Origin: Fen-178 sp049516835
GTDB lineage: Bacteria > Acidobacteriota > Terriglobia > Bryobacterales > Bryobacteraceae
Direction: 5' to 3'
Assembly: GCA_049516835.1 (NCBI GenBank)
Contig: JBEKSR010000053.1
Location: 1-29,827, forward strand
DNA: 29,827 bases
A model generated the notes under the pieces. It saw only the letters and a program-made list of their open reading frames with translations. It was not told where the DNA came from and did no database searches. Below are positions 14,581 through 23,833 of this stretch, in pieces; position 1 is the stretch's first letter; each line of letters opens with the position of its first letter. Both the position numbers and the translations under genes were made by a program.

Positions 14581-16369
14581 GGTCGACGCTCAGATAAACG
14601 TCCAGAACGGCAATGGCCGCCGGGGTGACGCCTGGGATGCGCGCGGCTTGGCCCAGTGTCGCCGGCCGCACCCGCTCCAGCTTATCTCGGATCTCGCGCG
14701 ACAGACCGGGAATGCCGGCAAAGCCGAATTCCGGCGGAATGCGCCGCCGCTCGGCATGCTTCATGCGCTCCATCTGCCGCTCTTGCTGCGAGATGTACCC
14801 GCTGTACTTGGCTTCGGTCTCGACCGTGTTCAGGAGGCCGAGGGCGGGCTCCTCACCCAACGTTTCACGGATCCAGCCGGAGATCTCCGCTATGGAGGCG
14901 TCGGGGCGCTTCAGCCACTGGCCGTGACGGTGCTCTTCCAAAACCTTCGTCAAGCGCTCCTTTTGCCGCTGTTTGCGCGTGAAGACCTCCCACCGCCGAT
15001 CAGTGACCAGGCCCGCACGGCGGCCCAGCGGTGTCAGCCTGGCATCCGCATTGTCGATGCGCAGGTGCAGCCGGAACTCGGCGCGCGAAGTGAACATGCG
15101 ATACGGCTCGTCGGCGCCCTTGGTGATGAGATCGTCGATGAGAATTCCGGTATAGCCTTCGGTGCGGCCGATGACGACGGCATCTTTCCCGCTCAGACGG
15201 CACGCCACATTCATGCCCGCAACCAAGCCCTGGCAGCCGGCCTCTTCATAGCCCGAGGTGCCGTTGATCTGGCCGGCGAGATAGAGTCCGGCGATGGATT
15301 TGACCTCCAGCGTGCGATCCAGTTCCCGCGGATCGATCGCATCGTATTCTATGGCGTAGCCGGGACGGATCATCTCAGCGCGCTCGAGACCCCGGATGGA
15401 AGCCACCACGGCGGTCTGCACATCGATGGGCATGCTGGTGGACATGCCGTTGACGTATACCTCGTTGGTGTCGAGACCTTCGGGTTCGAGAAAGATCTGG
15501 TGACGCGGCTTGTCCGGAAACTTGACGATCTTGTCCTCGATGGAAGGGCAATAGCGTGGGCCGATGCCTGCGATCTGGCCGCTGTAAAGTGGAGAACGCG
15601 GGATGGCCTCTCGCAGGATCCGCCGCGTTTCCTCCGTGGTATAGCCGATGTGGCATTGGATCTGCAGGCGATCGATCTTCCCGGTGAGGAACGAGAATGG
15701 CGTCGGCTCGGCATCGCCGGGCTGCGGCTCGAACTGGCTCCAGTCGATGGTGCGGCCATCGAGACGCGGCGGGGTTCCAGTCTTGAGCCGGGTCCAGTTG
15801 AGACCGAGGGTGCGCAGTTGATCGCCCAGCAACTGCGAGGGCGCTTCCCCATTTCGACCGCACGCGTACTGCATCTCGCCGACGTGGGCCAAGCCGTTCA
15901 GAAAAGTTCCGGTGGTGACGATCACGGCGCCGGCCTCGATGGCCCGGCCGTCACGCAACTGAACGCCGGCGACACGGCGGCTCTGAATGATGAGCGCCGC
16001 CACTTCGGCCTGCTTGACCCGAAGGTTGGGCTCCCGCTCGAGGACTTCGCGCATGCGGACGCGGTACATCTTCTTGTCCATCTGCGCGCGGGGGGACCAG
16101 ACGGCCGGGCCGCGGCTGGTGTTGAGAAGGCGGAACTGGATGCCGACGGCGTCGGCGAGCTCACCCATGACGCCGCCGAGGGCGTCGATCTCGCGCACCA
16201 GGTGCCCCTTGGCGATGCCTCCGATGGCGGGGTTGCACGACATCTGCGCGACCAGGTCGAGATTCATCGTGACCATGGCGGTGCGGAGACCCATGCGCGC
16301 CGCGGCGCGGGCGGCTTCGCACCCGGCGTGACCACCGCCGACGACCACAACGTCGTACCTCTCGTGCAT
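14570..16369 (-). CDS. mnmG: tRNA uridine-5-carboxymethylaminomethyl modification enzyme MnmG (GidA)
   Basis: A 599-residue FAD-dependent enzyme. With MnmE it installs the cmnm5 group on wobble U34 of certain tRNAs. Evidence: the FAD-binding 'YDVVVVGGGHAGCEAARAAA' at residues 5-24, 'CNPAIGGIAKGHLVREIDAL', 'TTGTFLNG', 'LKTGTPPRLDGRTIDW', and the strongly conserved 'QINGTSGYEEAGCQGLVAGM'. The C-terminal helical tRNA/MnmE-binding domain ends 'RIPGVTPAAIAVLDVYL'. The frame extends to 16849, but the ATG at 16369 gives the family N-terminus directly. The start is 18 bp from the divergent purD start. It slightly overlaps rsmG. Confidence 0.96.
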   Translation of the reverse strand: MHERYDVVVVGGGHAGCEAARAAARMGLRTAMVTMNLDLVAQMSCNPAIGGIAKGHLVREIDALGGVMGELADAVGIQFRLLNTSRGPAVWSPRAQMDKKMYRVRMREVLEREPNLRVKQAEVAALIIQSRRVAGVQLRDGRAIEAGAVIVTTGTFLNGLAHVGEMQYACGRNGEAPSQLLGDQLRTLGLNWTRLKTGTPPRLDGRTIDWSQFEPQPGDAEPTPFSFLTGKIDRLQIQCHIGYTTEETRRILREAIPRSPLYSGQIAGIGPRYCPSIEDKIVKFPDKPRHQIFLEPEGLDTNEVYVNGMSTSMPIDVQTAVVASIRGLERAEMIRPGYAIEYDAIDPRELDRTLEVKSIAGLYLAGQINGTSGYEEAGCQGLVAGMNVACRLSGKDAVVIGRTEGYTGILIDDLITKGADEPYRMFTSRAEFRLHLRIDNADARLTPLGRRAGLVTDRRWEVFTRKQRQKERLTKVLEEHRHGQWLKRPDASIAEISGWIRETLGEEPALGLLNTVETEAKYSGYISQQERQMERMKHAERRRIPPEFGFAGIPGLSREIRDKLERVRPATLGQAARIPGVTPAAIAVLDVYLSVDHVC

Positions 16370-16387
16370 TGATATGATTGTAGCGAA

Positions 16388-17611
16388 ATGAGAATCCTGA
16401 TCCTGGGAAGCGGCGGGCGCGAGCATGCGCTGGCGTGGAAACTGGCGCAGTCGCCGGGGGTATCGGTATTCGCGGCGCCGGGGAATCCGGGGATTGCGAA
16501 GGTCGGGACGTGTGTCCCGGTTGCAGCGGGCGCCTCCTATCTGGAGATTGCGGAAGCCATCGGCGCGGACCTGACGGTGGTAGGACCGGAAGCGCCCCTG
16601 GTGGCGGGGGTGGTGGATGCGTTCCGGGCGCAAGGGCGGAAGATCGTGGGACCGGACCGGAAAGCGGCGCAGCTCGAAGGCAGTAAGGTTTTTGCAAAGA
16701 ACTTTTTGATGCAAAGTAAGATGCCCACGGCGGAATTCGTGACTGTCGAAAACGAGACCGATGCGCGCCAGGCGCTCGACCGTTTCGGTTTTCCGGTGGT
16801 GCTGAAAGCCGACGGGTTGGCGGCGGGCAAGGGCGTCATCGTCGCGCACGACCGCAAGGAGGCCGAAACGGCGCTCGGCACGCTCAAAGGCCGGCTGGTA
16901 ATCGAAGAGTTTCTACGCGGCGAAGAGGTGAGCTTCATCGCGCTGTGCGACGGGCGGGACGTGGTGCCGCTGGCGCCCACCGAGGATCACAAAGCTGTCT
17001 TCGATGGCGACACAGGTCCGAACACCGGCGGGATGGGAGCGTACTGCGACGGCGCGATTCTCACCGGGGCGCAGACGAGAGAGATTCTGGATGGCGTCAT
17101 CTATCCGACGGTGGAAGCGATGCGCTTCACGGGTTTTCTTTATGCGGGCTTGATGATGACGGCGGCAGGACCAAAGGTGCTGGAGTTCAACGTGCGGCTG
17201 GGCGACCCGGAGACGCAGCCGCTGATGCACCGGATGGCGTCCGATTTTGTTCCGGCGCTGATGGCGGCGGCCAGCGGCGAGTTGGCGGGCGTGAAACTCG
17301 AGTGGCGCAGCGGCCCGAGTGTGTGCGTGGTGCTGGCGTCGGGCGGGTACCCGGGCGCGTATGAGACCGGCAAAGCGATTCACGGGATCGACGCGGCGGA
17401 AGCGACCGGCGCAACGGTATTTCACGCGGGAACACGGATGGGCGCGGCCGGCCTCGAGACCGCGGGCGGGCGCGTGCTCGGCGTGACGGCAGCGGGGCAG
17501 GGTTTGGCCGGCGCGATCGACGGGGCGTATGAGGCGGTCCGGCGGGTGGAGTTTGAGGGGATGCACTACCGGACGGACATCGGGCGGAAGGGGCTGGAAC
17601 GGCCGGGATAA
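16388..17611 (+). CDS. purD: Phosphoribosylamine--glycine ligase PurD
   Basis: A 407-residue ATP-grasp enzyme of de novo purine synthesis; it joins 5-phosphoribosylamine and glycine to give GAR. Landmarks: N-terminal 'MRILILGSGGREHALAWKLA', 'LTVVGPEAPLVAGVVD', the ATP-binding 'FPVVLKADGLAAGKGVIVAH', 'LVIEEFLRGEEVSFIALCDG', 'APTEDHKAVFDGDTGPNTGG', and 'VLEFNVRLGDPETQPLMHRM' with the metal-binding Glu/Asn. The ATG at 16388 lies 18 bp from the divergent mnmG start and lacks an obvious ribosome site. Its promoter must lie in the 18-bp gap or in the mnmG coding region. It converges with hsdR, 18 bp between stop codons, and is the last housekeeping gene before the restriction block. Confidence 0.97.
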   Translation: MRILILGSGGREHALAWKLAQSPGVSVFAAPGNPGIAKVGTCVPVAAGASYLEIAEAIGADLTVVGPEAPLVAGVVDAFRAQGRKIVGPDRKAAQLEGSKVFAKNFLMQSKMPTAEFVTVENETDARQALDRFGFPVVLKADGLAAGKGVIVAHDRKEAETALGTLKGRLVIEEFLRGEEVSFIALCDGRDVVPLAPTEDHKAVFDGDTGPNTGGMGAYCDGAILTGAQTREILDGVIYPTVEAMRFTGFLYAGLMMTAAGPKVLEFNVRLGDPETQPLMHRMASDFVPALMAAASGELAGVKLEWRSGPSVCVVLASGGYPGAYETGKAIHGIDAAEATGATVFHAGTRMGAAGLETAGGRVLGVTAAGQGLAGAIDGAYEAVRRVEFEGMHYRTDIGRKGLERPG

Positions 17612-17629
17612 AGCGGTCACCGCCCTGCC

Positions 17630-20600
17630 TCACGCCGCCAACGGCCAATCGGCGTATAGCGCCGCCGCCTGCTCCATGATCCGCTCTATGAGGAAATCGA
17701 AGTGCTCGCGCCGCACCTGCCGCGCCCGCAACACACGCCGCACTGCCGCGCGCACTTCCGCCCGCACCGCATCCCGGTGCGGTTCGGTCCAATCCACCTT
17801 GAGGTTCCGTTTCACCGCCTGCACCACGTCATGAATCAGGCCCGTGAGAAACTGCTGGTCATAAATCGTTGCCAGGTTGTCCGCCACCGCATCATAGAAG
17901 GCCAGTTCTTCCGGCGCCAGGTTCAACTCGCTCGCCCGCTGCTGCTCCCGCAACTCCTCTTCGCGGATCTTCAGCATCACCCGGATCACGGCCGCCGCGT
18001 CAATCAGCCGGTTGTGATACCTCTGCAACGTCGCTTCCAGCATTTCGCGGAACGAGCGGTACTTGGCAAGGTTGTTCTTTTCCCGCTGCCTCAGTTCGTC
18101 CTGCAGTAACTGCTCCAGCAGCTTCAGCCGCAGATTCTCGTACGGACGGTCCTTGAACGTTTGCAGGAAACGGTCGTCCAGAATCGAGATGTCGGCCTTC
18201 TTCAGCCCCGCCACTTTGAAGATATCCACCACGCCGGCGGATTCCACACTATCGTCCACCAGGTCGCGAACCGCCTCCTCCAACTGGCGCACCTTCCGAT
18301 TCCCCGGCGCCGCCTTGCCGATCTGCTTCCGCACCCGCTGGTAGAAGATAATTTCATCCGCGAACTCCCGGCAATCTTCCAGGTGCTTCACCAGCAGGAA
18401 CACCGAGGATAGCCGCATCTCGGCCTGCAGAAACCGGTTGCGCCGCCCGTCATCATCCGCCAGGCTCCCGTACACCAGCGCGTACAAATCTTCCAGTTCA
18501 ATCGCGGGCAGACCTCGCCAAGCCCCATAGTCGCGCCCCCCCGGCAGCAGCTCGCGGACTTCCGCCCGGCAGTCGTGGAACAACGGCCGCGCGGTTGCCG
18601 AAATGTCCGGCGCTGGTTCGGCCTGGTCGCCGGCCTTGGCGTACTTCGCCGTCGCATCGCGCAACTCATCGCCGATTCCGATGTAATCCACAATCAGCCC
18701 ATGCGGCTTGTCATGGAAGACGCGATTGACGCGCGAGATCGCCTGTATCATGTTGTGCCCGCGCATCGGCTTGTCCACATACAGCGTGTGCAGGCACGGT
18801 ATATCGGTGCCCGTCAGCCACATGTCGCAGACAATCACGATGCGCAGTGGGTCGTCCATATCGCGCAGCCGCTCTTTGATGGTTTCGCGCTGCGCCTTAG
18901 TCGTGAAGTGGCCCGCCTCGCTCCACGCCGGCGGGTCTTCCGCAAGATTCCCGGTCATCACCACCTTGATTTCGGGACATCCCGGAAGCGCCGTGAGCTC
19001 ATCGTACAGCCGCACGCAATTCTCGCGCGTCATGCACACCGCCATCGCTTTGCCGCGCAGCGTGGAAGTGCGGTCCAGGAAATGCGCCAATAGGTCCGCC
19101 GCCAGTTCCTCGACGCGGTCCTTCGCTCCCGCGGCCGCAGCCAGCGCCGCCCACCGCGACTTCCGCCTTTCCACCTCGCCCGGCTGGAATTGCGCCGCAA
19201 TCTCCGCCAGCGCCGCATCCACCTCCCGATTCCCCAGGTGCAGTCTGATTTGCCTCGGCGCGTAGAAGATCGGCACCGTCGCGTGATCTTCCTGCGCCTG
19301 CCCGATCGTATAAGTGTGGATGACGTTGCCGAAGACTTCTTCCGTATCCGCTCCCGAGAAGCTGATCGGCGTCCCCGTAAAGCCGAGCCGCCGCGCGTTC
19401 GGCAATGCCTCGGCAAGGTAGCGCGCGTAGCCCTTCAGAAAGCCGTACTGCGACCGGTGGGCCTCATCGGCAATGATGACGATGTTGTCGCGCAGCGACA
19501 GCACCGGGTGCGCCAGTTCTTCTTCCTTCAGGCGGAACTTTTCAATCGTGGTGAAAACCACTTCTCCGCCTTGCGTCTGCAGTAGCCGGCGCAGGTCCTC
19601 GACGCTTTCCGCCTGCTCCACCGGACCCACCAGCGGCCGTGCCGCCGCGAATTCGTCGTGCAACTGGTCGTCCAGATCGTTGCGGTCCACTTCGATTACG
19701 AAGGTCGGATTGCCCAGTTCCGGCCGCCGCCGCAGAATTCCCACGAGGAAAATCATCGAGAGCGACTTGCCGGACCCGGTGGTGTGCCAGATCACGCCCA
19801 GCCGGCGCTCGCGCCCCCCGGTCATGGCGGCGATGGTCTTGCGCGCCGCCAGCCGCACCGCGAAGAACTGGTGATACTTCGCGCCCTTCTTCGCGATGCG
19901 GTCGTTCACCACCTGAAAGACAATGAAGTCGCGGACGTAGGAGAGCAGCCGCTTGGGCGCAAACAGGCCCTCCAGCAGCGCTTTCATGGACGCGGTGGTG
20001 GCGGGCTCCACCGTCACGCCGTCGATGGATTTCCAGGGCGCGTACCACTCTTCGTCCGCCGTCCACATCCCGTGCAGCGTGGAGACGCCATCCGAGATCA
20101 CAACAATGGCGTTGTAGTCGAACAGTTGCGGGATATCGTTGCGGTAGTGCTGGATCTGATTCCACGCGCCCTGTACGGTGGGTTCTTCGGAGTACGGATT
20201 CTTCAATTCGAAGACGGCCAGCGGCAGGCCATTGACGAAGAGAACGAGGTCGGGACGGCGGTCATTGCGCCCATGGATCGGAAACTGGTTCGCCACCAGG
20301 AATTCGTTCTTTTCCGGGTGTTCCCAATCGATGGCGTAGACCAGCCGGTGGGTGACGTGTCCGGGGCTGAGTTCGAGCCGCAGTTCGTAGCCCCGCACCA
20401 GCCGTTCGTGGAAGGCCATATTGCGGCGTAGCGTATCGACGCCTTCCGGACGAATGAAGTGGATGACGGCCAGTTCGATTGCAGCGTCCGGCAGGTCGCG
20501 ATATTGACGGGCGAGGAAGTTGCGCAGGCGCCGTCTGAGGACCACCTCGTCGGGCGGCCGGTCGAGTTCGATTCCGGGGCTGTACTTGTAGCCGAGCTGC

Positions 20601-20659
20601 TCCAAGCGGGCGATGGTGGTGAGTTCGAATTCGGACTCGGTCCCCCGCCGGTCAGACAT
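17630..20659 (-). CDS. hsdR: Type I restriction enzyme HsdR subunit, endonuclease and translocase
   Basis: A roughly 1009-residue motor/nuclease subunit. It has an N-terminal PD-(D/E)xK nuclease ('PDLVLFVNGLPLAVFELKNP', with D near 137 and ExK near 151-153). Superfamily 2 helicase motifs follow: Walker A 'HTTGSGKSLS' (about 292-301), 'IIADEAHRSQYG' (DEAH about 398-401) and 'GFTGTPIS'. The second RecA lobe has 'YVDKPMRGHNMIQAISRVNR', and a helical C-terminal domain contacts the methylase core. All key residues appear intact, so it is probably active. The ATG at 20659 overlaps the hsdS stop by 8 bp; a GTG six bases further upstream (20665) is also possible. It forms an operon with hsdM and hsdS and cleaves unmethylated foreign DNA after translocation. 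Confidence 0.96.
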   Translation of the reverse strand: MSDRRGTESEFELTTIARLEQLGYKYSPGIELDRPPDEVVLRRRLRNFLARQYRDLPDAAIELAVIHFIRPEGVDTLRRNMAFHERLVRGYELRLELSPGHVTHRLVYAIDWEHPEKNEFLVANQFPIHGRNDRRPDLVLFVNGLPLAVFELKNPYSEEPTVQGAWNQIQHYRNDIPQLFDYNAIVVISDGVSTLHGMWTADEEWYAPWKSIDGVTVEPATTASMKALLEGLFAPKRLLSYVRDFIVFQVVNDRIAKKGAKYHQFFAVRLAARKTIAAMTGGRERRLGVIWHTTGSGKSLSMIFLVGILRRRPELGNPTFVIEVDRNDLDDQLHDEFAAARPLVGPVEQAESVEDLRRLLQTQGGEVVFTTIEKFRLKEEELAHPVLSLRDNIVIIADEAHRSQYGFLKGYARYLAEALPNARRLGFTGTPISFSGADTEEVFGNVIHTYTIGQAQEDHATVPIFYAPRQIRLHLGNREVDAALAEIAAQFQPGEVERRKSRWAALAAAAGAKDRVEELAADLLAHFLDRTSTLRGKAMAVCMTRENCVRLYDELTALPGCPEIKVVMTGNLAEDPPAWSEAGHFTTKAQRETIKERLRDMDDPLRIVIVCDMWLTGTDIPCLHTLYVDKPMRGHNMIQAISRVNRVFHDKPHGLIVDYIGIGDELRDATAKYAKAGDQAEPAPDISATARPLFHDCRAEVRELLPGGRDYGAWRGLPAIELEDLYALVYGSLADDDGRRNRFLQAEMRLSSVFLLVKHLEDCREFADEIIFYQRVRKQIGKAAPGNRKVRQLEEAVRDLVDDSVESAGVVDIFKVAGLKKADISILDDRFLQTFKDRPYENLRLKLLEQLLQDELRQREKNNLAKYRSFREMLEATLQRYHNRLIDAAAVIRVMLKIREEELREQQRASELNLAPEELAFYDAVADNLATIYDQQFLTGLIHDVVQAVKRNLKVDWTEPHRDAVRAEVRAAVRRVLRARQVRREHFDFLIERIMEQAAALYADWPLAA

Positions 20660-21971
20660 GGGCACCCACCAGTTTCTCGGCGTCGCGCACCCGCAGTTCG
20701 CCGGACATCAGTTTGGGCAGAAGGGTGTCGCGCAGGGCGGCGAGGGTGCGGGATTGCTCGTCGTTGCTCTTCATCTGCGCAAAAGCCGATGTAGCCAATA
20801 GACCAAACTTCTGAGCAATCGCCGCAGGCGGGTACACGATCGGAAAACCAGCCAAACTTGACGCCGGCACGCGCTGACGACCGGACGATCCGGTCATGTT
20901 GGTGATCGCGTGGGCGCGGAAGTCCTCTGATCGTGCCAGGAAATACGCGTACTCGGGTGGGATGGGCGCTCTGGACCGAAGCACAATGTACTCGGTTGAA
21001 CCCCACGCGACCTGGTCATCATCGAGAAAGTCGACGTACGCAGTTTTCCCATGCTCCAGGCACGGAGTTATTCGGGCCAGGAGAACATCCCCGTTGCGGA
21101 ACTTCATGCCGGATGAAAACGCGCGGAACTCCCAATCGGCCACACGGGCCTGCGTCTTCGGCAAATTTGCCATCTCGAGGTAAGGCGCCGTGTCACCCTT
21201 CCGGAGACTGCGAATCGGATTCAGTTCCAGAATCTCGTCTATTGATCGAACTGGCCAGCCTTGCGGAACCGGGCCGATCGCCGACTCCACAAACCGGTCC
21301 GGGAACAGCGTCGCTACCTCAGCCGACATGCCAAACGGCTGGCGGCCTTCCGCCTTGGCGACGACGGGGTCGAAGTCCACGAACCAGGATCGGAAGATGG
21401 TGCGTGCCATGGATTCCAGCGTCTGGTTCATGCGCCTGTTGAGTTCGATCTTGTCATCGAGCGCGCCAAGCGCCTCAGCCAAGGCGTCCTGAACCCGCTT
21501 CTCTGGGATGGGAATCCTCAAGCGATCCAGTGTGGCGACATTGATGTTGTCCTGCACCGTTCCACCTTCGCTTGCCTCGAACTGGATCTGGTTGCGGATG
21601 CCTCTAAAAAGGTATTCTACGAATCTTACATTACAGACGCTGGAATCGGCCACAAACCCCACGATGCTGTCTGGGAAACACGCTGGAAAGTCGAGGATGC
21701 CGGTCTCCGCGATGTTGGCCGCGATAGTGATGCACAGAGTCCCGGCTGGCCACAAACGGCTCTGAGCAAGGCCAGCCTCACTGTAAGTTTGCTGATAAGA
21801 GCTTATCCGCCCGCCAGACGCTTTTACGTCTCCGGTCTGAATGAAGGGGTAGGGTCCGCCATAAAGATGCGGCGCGTGGCGGGGGCGGTGACGGGATCGC
21901 CCTCGGTTGAGTTCGCCAAGTTCCGTAAGTTTCTTGAGTTGCCATCTCGGCGAACCGGAATCAATCGGCAT
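20652..21971 (-). CDS. hsdS: Type I restriction-modification specificity subunit HsdS
   Basis: A 439-residue specificity subunit with the usual two target-recognition domains (about 1-165 and 225-400), each followed by a conserved helix. The first ends 'IPIPEKRVQDALAEALGALD', leading into the central 'KIELNRRMNQTLESMARTIF' and 'RSWFVDFDPVVAK' region. The second ends 'LRDTLLPKLMSGELRV'. The first domain begins 'WQLKKLTELGELNRGRSRHR' and the second 'GWPVRSIDEILELNPIRSLR'. The central and C-terminal segments fit families that recognise a bipartite site, but the site cannot be read from sequence. The ATG at 21971 overlaps the hsdM stop by 11 bp. Base composition is less GC-rich than in the flanking hsd genes, as is usual for recombining recognition domains. 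Confidence 0.95.
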   Translation of the reverse strand: MPIDSGSPRWQLKKLTELGELNRGRSRHRPRHAPHLYGGPYPFIQTGDVKASGGRISSYQQTYSEAGLAQSRLWPAGTLCITIAANIAETGILDFPACFPDSIVGFVADSSVCNVRFVEYLFRGIRNQIQFEASEGGTVQDNINVATLDRLRIPIPEKRVQDALAEALGALDDKIELNRRMNQTLESMARTIFRSWFVDFDPVVAKAEGRQPFGMSAEVATLFPDRFVESAIGPVPQGWPVRSIDEILELNPIRSLRKGDTAPYLEMANLPKTQARVADWEFRAFSSGMKFRNGDVLLARITPCLEHGKTAYVDFLDDDQVAWGSTEYIVLRSRAPIPPEYAYFLARSEDFRAHAITNMTGSSGRQRVPASSLAGFPIVYPPAAIAQKFGLLATSAFAQMKSNDEQSRTLAALRDTLLPKLMSGELRVRDAEKLVGAHV

Positions 21972-23592
21972 GGATCAGATTCCCCAGGTTGCGGCGAATC
22001 GCCACTTCCAGCTTCCTCGCCTCCGCAAACTGCCTTTCCAGTTCCGCCACCAGACGCGGCATCTTCTCCTCGAACGGCTCCTCATCCTCGTCACTCTCCG
22101 GCGACCCCACGTAACGACCGGGCGTCAGCGCGTAGCCGTGCGTCCGCACCTCCTCCACCGTCGCCACACGGCAGAAGCCGGGCACCGCCTCCGGTATCCC
22201 CGTCCGCCTGAACGTCCGGTATACCGCGGCCATCCGCTCCACTTCCTCGCCCGTCAGCTCCTTCTGCTTGCGCGAGCCGGGAATCAGCGACCCCAGCTTG
22301 CGCCCGTCCAGAAACAGAATCTCGCCCTTGCGCCGCCGGAAGCCGCCTGTCCCGCCGCGGTTCTTCGCGAGGAACCAGAGCGCGCACGGGATCTGCGTAT
22401 TGGCGAACAATTGCCCGGAGAGCTGCACAATGCAGTCCACGTAGTCCGCGTCCACCAGTGTCTCGCGCACTTCGCGCCGCGCCGTCTCCCCGTTCGAAAG
22501 TTCCCCGGTCGCCATCACGAACCCGGCCGTCCCGGTGCTCTTCAGGTGATAGAGGAAGTGCAGAATCCACATCGTGTTGGCGTTGCGCGGCGAAAGCGTC
22601 ACCCGCCGCTCGCCCAATTGCACGCGCGGGTCCTTGGCCGGCACCCGCTCCGCGCCCCAGCCGTTCTCGCCCTTGCTGCCATCGTTGAACGGCGGATTGG
22701 CCAGCAGGTAGTCCGCCTTGACCTTGGCCAGCAGGTCGTTGAAATACGAATTGCCGAGTTCAATCTTGCCGTCGAGGCCGTGAATGAACAGGTTCATGCG
22801 GCACAGGCGGTAGGTGAAGTCCTTGCTCTCCTGTCCGATGAAACTGAGTTCGCGGTTGTGGCGGGTGAACTCGTCGGCCTGCACGAACATGCCGCCAGAG
22901 CCGCAGCAGGGGTCGAGAACCACGCCGCGCTCCGGCTCCAGCATCGCCACCAGCGTGCGGACGATGGACAGCGGCGTGAAGTACTCGCCGCCGCGCTTGC
23001 CTTCCGATGAGGCGAACTCGCCGATGAAGTACTCATAGACGCGTCCGATCAGGTCTTCGCCGCCGTGGTCCTGCTCGAAGATATCCTTGGAGAATAAGTT
23101 GATCAGCGCGGTGACGTTTTCGCGGTCCAGGTTCGAGCCCGCGTAGATGCGGGGGAGTAGGCCGCGGAGTTTGTCGGGGTAGGTGCGTTCCAGTTCGTCG
23201 AGTATGTCGTCGAGCCGGACCTTGATGTCGTCGGCCTGGGCCTGTTCGAGGATCTTAGACCAGCGCGCGTTTTCGGGAACGATGAAAGCGCCGGCGCGCC
23301 GGTATTCGTCGGCATCGGCGAGGATCTCCGCGGCGTCGCGCCGATTGCGGGTGTAGTACTCGCTCGCGGGGTCGGTAATGAGACGCTCCAGTTCGGCGCG
23401 GCGGCGCTCGTAGCGGAGCGAAAGGAAGCGCAGAAAGATGATTGGCAGCACGTAGCGCTTGTAGTCCGCGGGCTCGATGGATCCCCGCAGGTTGACCGCT
23501 GCCTGCCACAGTTGCGCGGTAAGCGCGGCGATGCCGTTCCCGTTCGATTGCGTCTTCGGTTCGGACTTCTTCACTTTTGCGGTTCTGGGCAT
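21961..23592 (-). CDS. hsdM: Type I restriction-modification DNA methyltransferase HsdM
   Basis: A 543-residue N6-adenine methyltransferase of the gamma class. The N-terminal helical domain has 'AAVNLRGSIEPADYKRYVLP' and 'IIFLRFLSLRYE'. 'GGEYFTP' (201-207) precedes SAM motif I 'DPCCGSGGMF' (227-236). Catalytic motif IV is 'NPPF' (299-302) and 'NANTMWILHFLYHL' follows. The frame can be extended to a TTG at 23673, but the ATG at 23592 gives the family-like N-terminus (basic, low-complexity, then 'IAALTAQLWQAAVNLRG') and is preferred; no clear ribosome site precedes either. It is the first gene of the hsdM-hsdS-hsdR operon, transcribed away from the TIGR04255 operon across a gap of about 240 bp. 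Confidence 0.95.
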   Translation of the reverse strand: MPRTAKVKKSEPKTQSNGNGIAALTAQLWQAAVNLRGSIEPADYKRYVLPIIFLRFLSLRYERRRAELERLITDPASEYYTRNRRDAAEILADADEYRRAGAFIVPENARWSKILEQAQADDIKVRLDDILDELERTYPDKLRGLLPRIYAGSNLDRENVTALINLFSKDIFEQDHGGEDLIGRVYEYFIGEFASSEGKRGGEYFTPLSIVRTLVAMLEPERGVVLDPCCGSGGMFVQADEFTRHNRELSFIGQESKDFTYRLCRMNLFIHGLDGKIELGNSYFNDLLAKVKADYLLANPPFNDGSKGENGWGAERVPAKDPRVQLGERRVTLSPRNANTMWILHFLYHLKSTGTAGFVMATGELSNGETARREVRETLVDADYVDCIVQLSGQLFANTQIPCALWFLAKNRGGTGGFRRRKGEILFLDGRKLGSLIPGSRKQKELTGEEVERMAAVYRTFRRTGIPEAVPGFCRVATVEEVRTHGYALTPGRYVGSPESDEDEEPFEEKMPRLVAELERQFAEARKLEVAIRRNLGNLIHAD

Positions 23593-23748
23593 GGGCAAGG
23601 TGGAGTGCAGATCCGCCTCGGGCGGCCTGGCCTGCGCGCCCGGAAGTCCGATTGTAGCTCCAAGGCCTCCCAACCTGCGGACCCGGGGGCCGCGAATCCG
23701 TTATTCTAGGAGAAGGGCGACATGCCCCGACCCGAAAGAGGAGAACTG

Positions 23749-23778
23749 TTGACGCCGGGCTTTCGGCCGATATACAAT
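23749..23778 (+). promoter_or_regulatory. Sigma-70-like promoter of the TIGR04255 operon
   Basis: A ttgacg element at 23749-23754 is followed, after 16 bp, by tatacaat at 23771-23778 (or an 18-bp spacing if tacaat is used). Predicted transcription would start near 23785, 20-50 bases before the first gene. It is the best promoter match in the intergenic gap between the two divergent operons. Confidence 0.6.
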
Positions 23779-23833
23779 CGTCGTCAACTATAAAACACAT
23801 TTTGTGGAATATGTTTTGAAAAGGCAGACCACG

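Noticed and set aside
14579..16372. 597-codon plus-strand frame opposite mnmG
   Set aside because: It mirrors the mnmG reading frame almost exactly, and mnmG has all family motifs.
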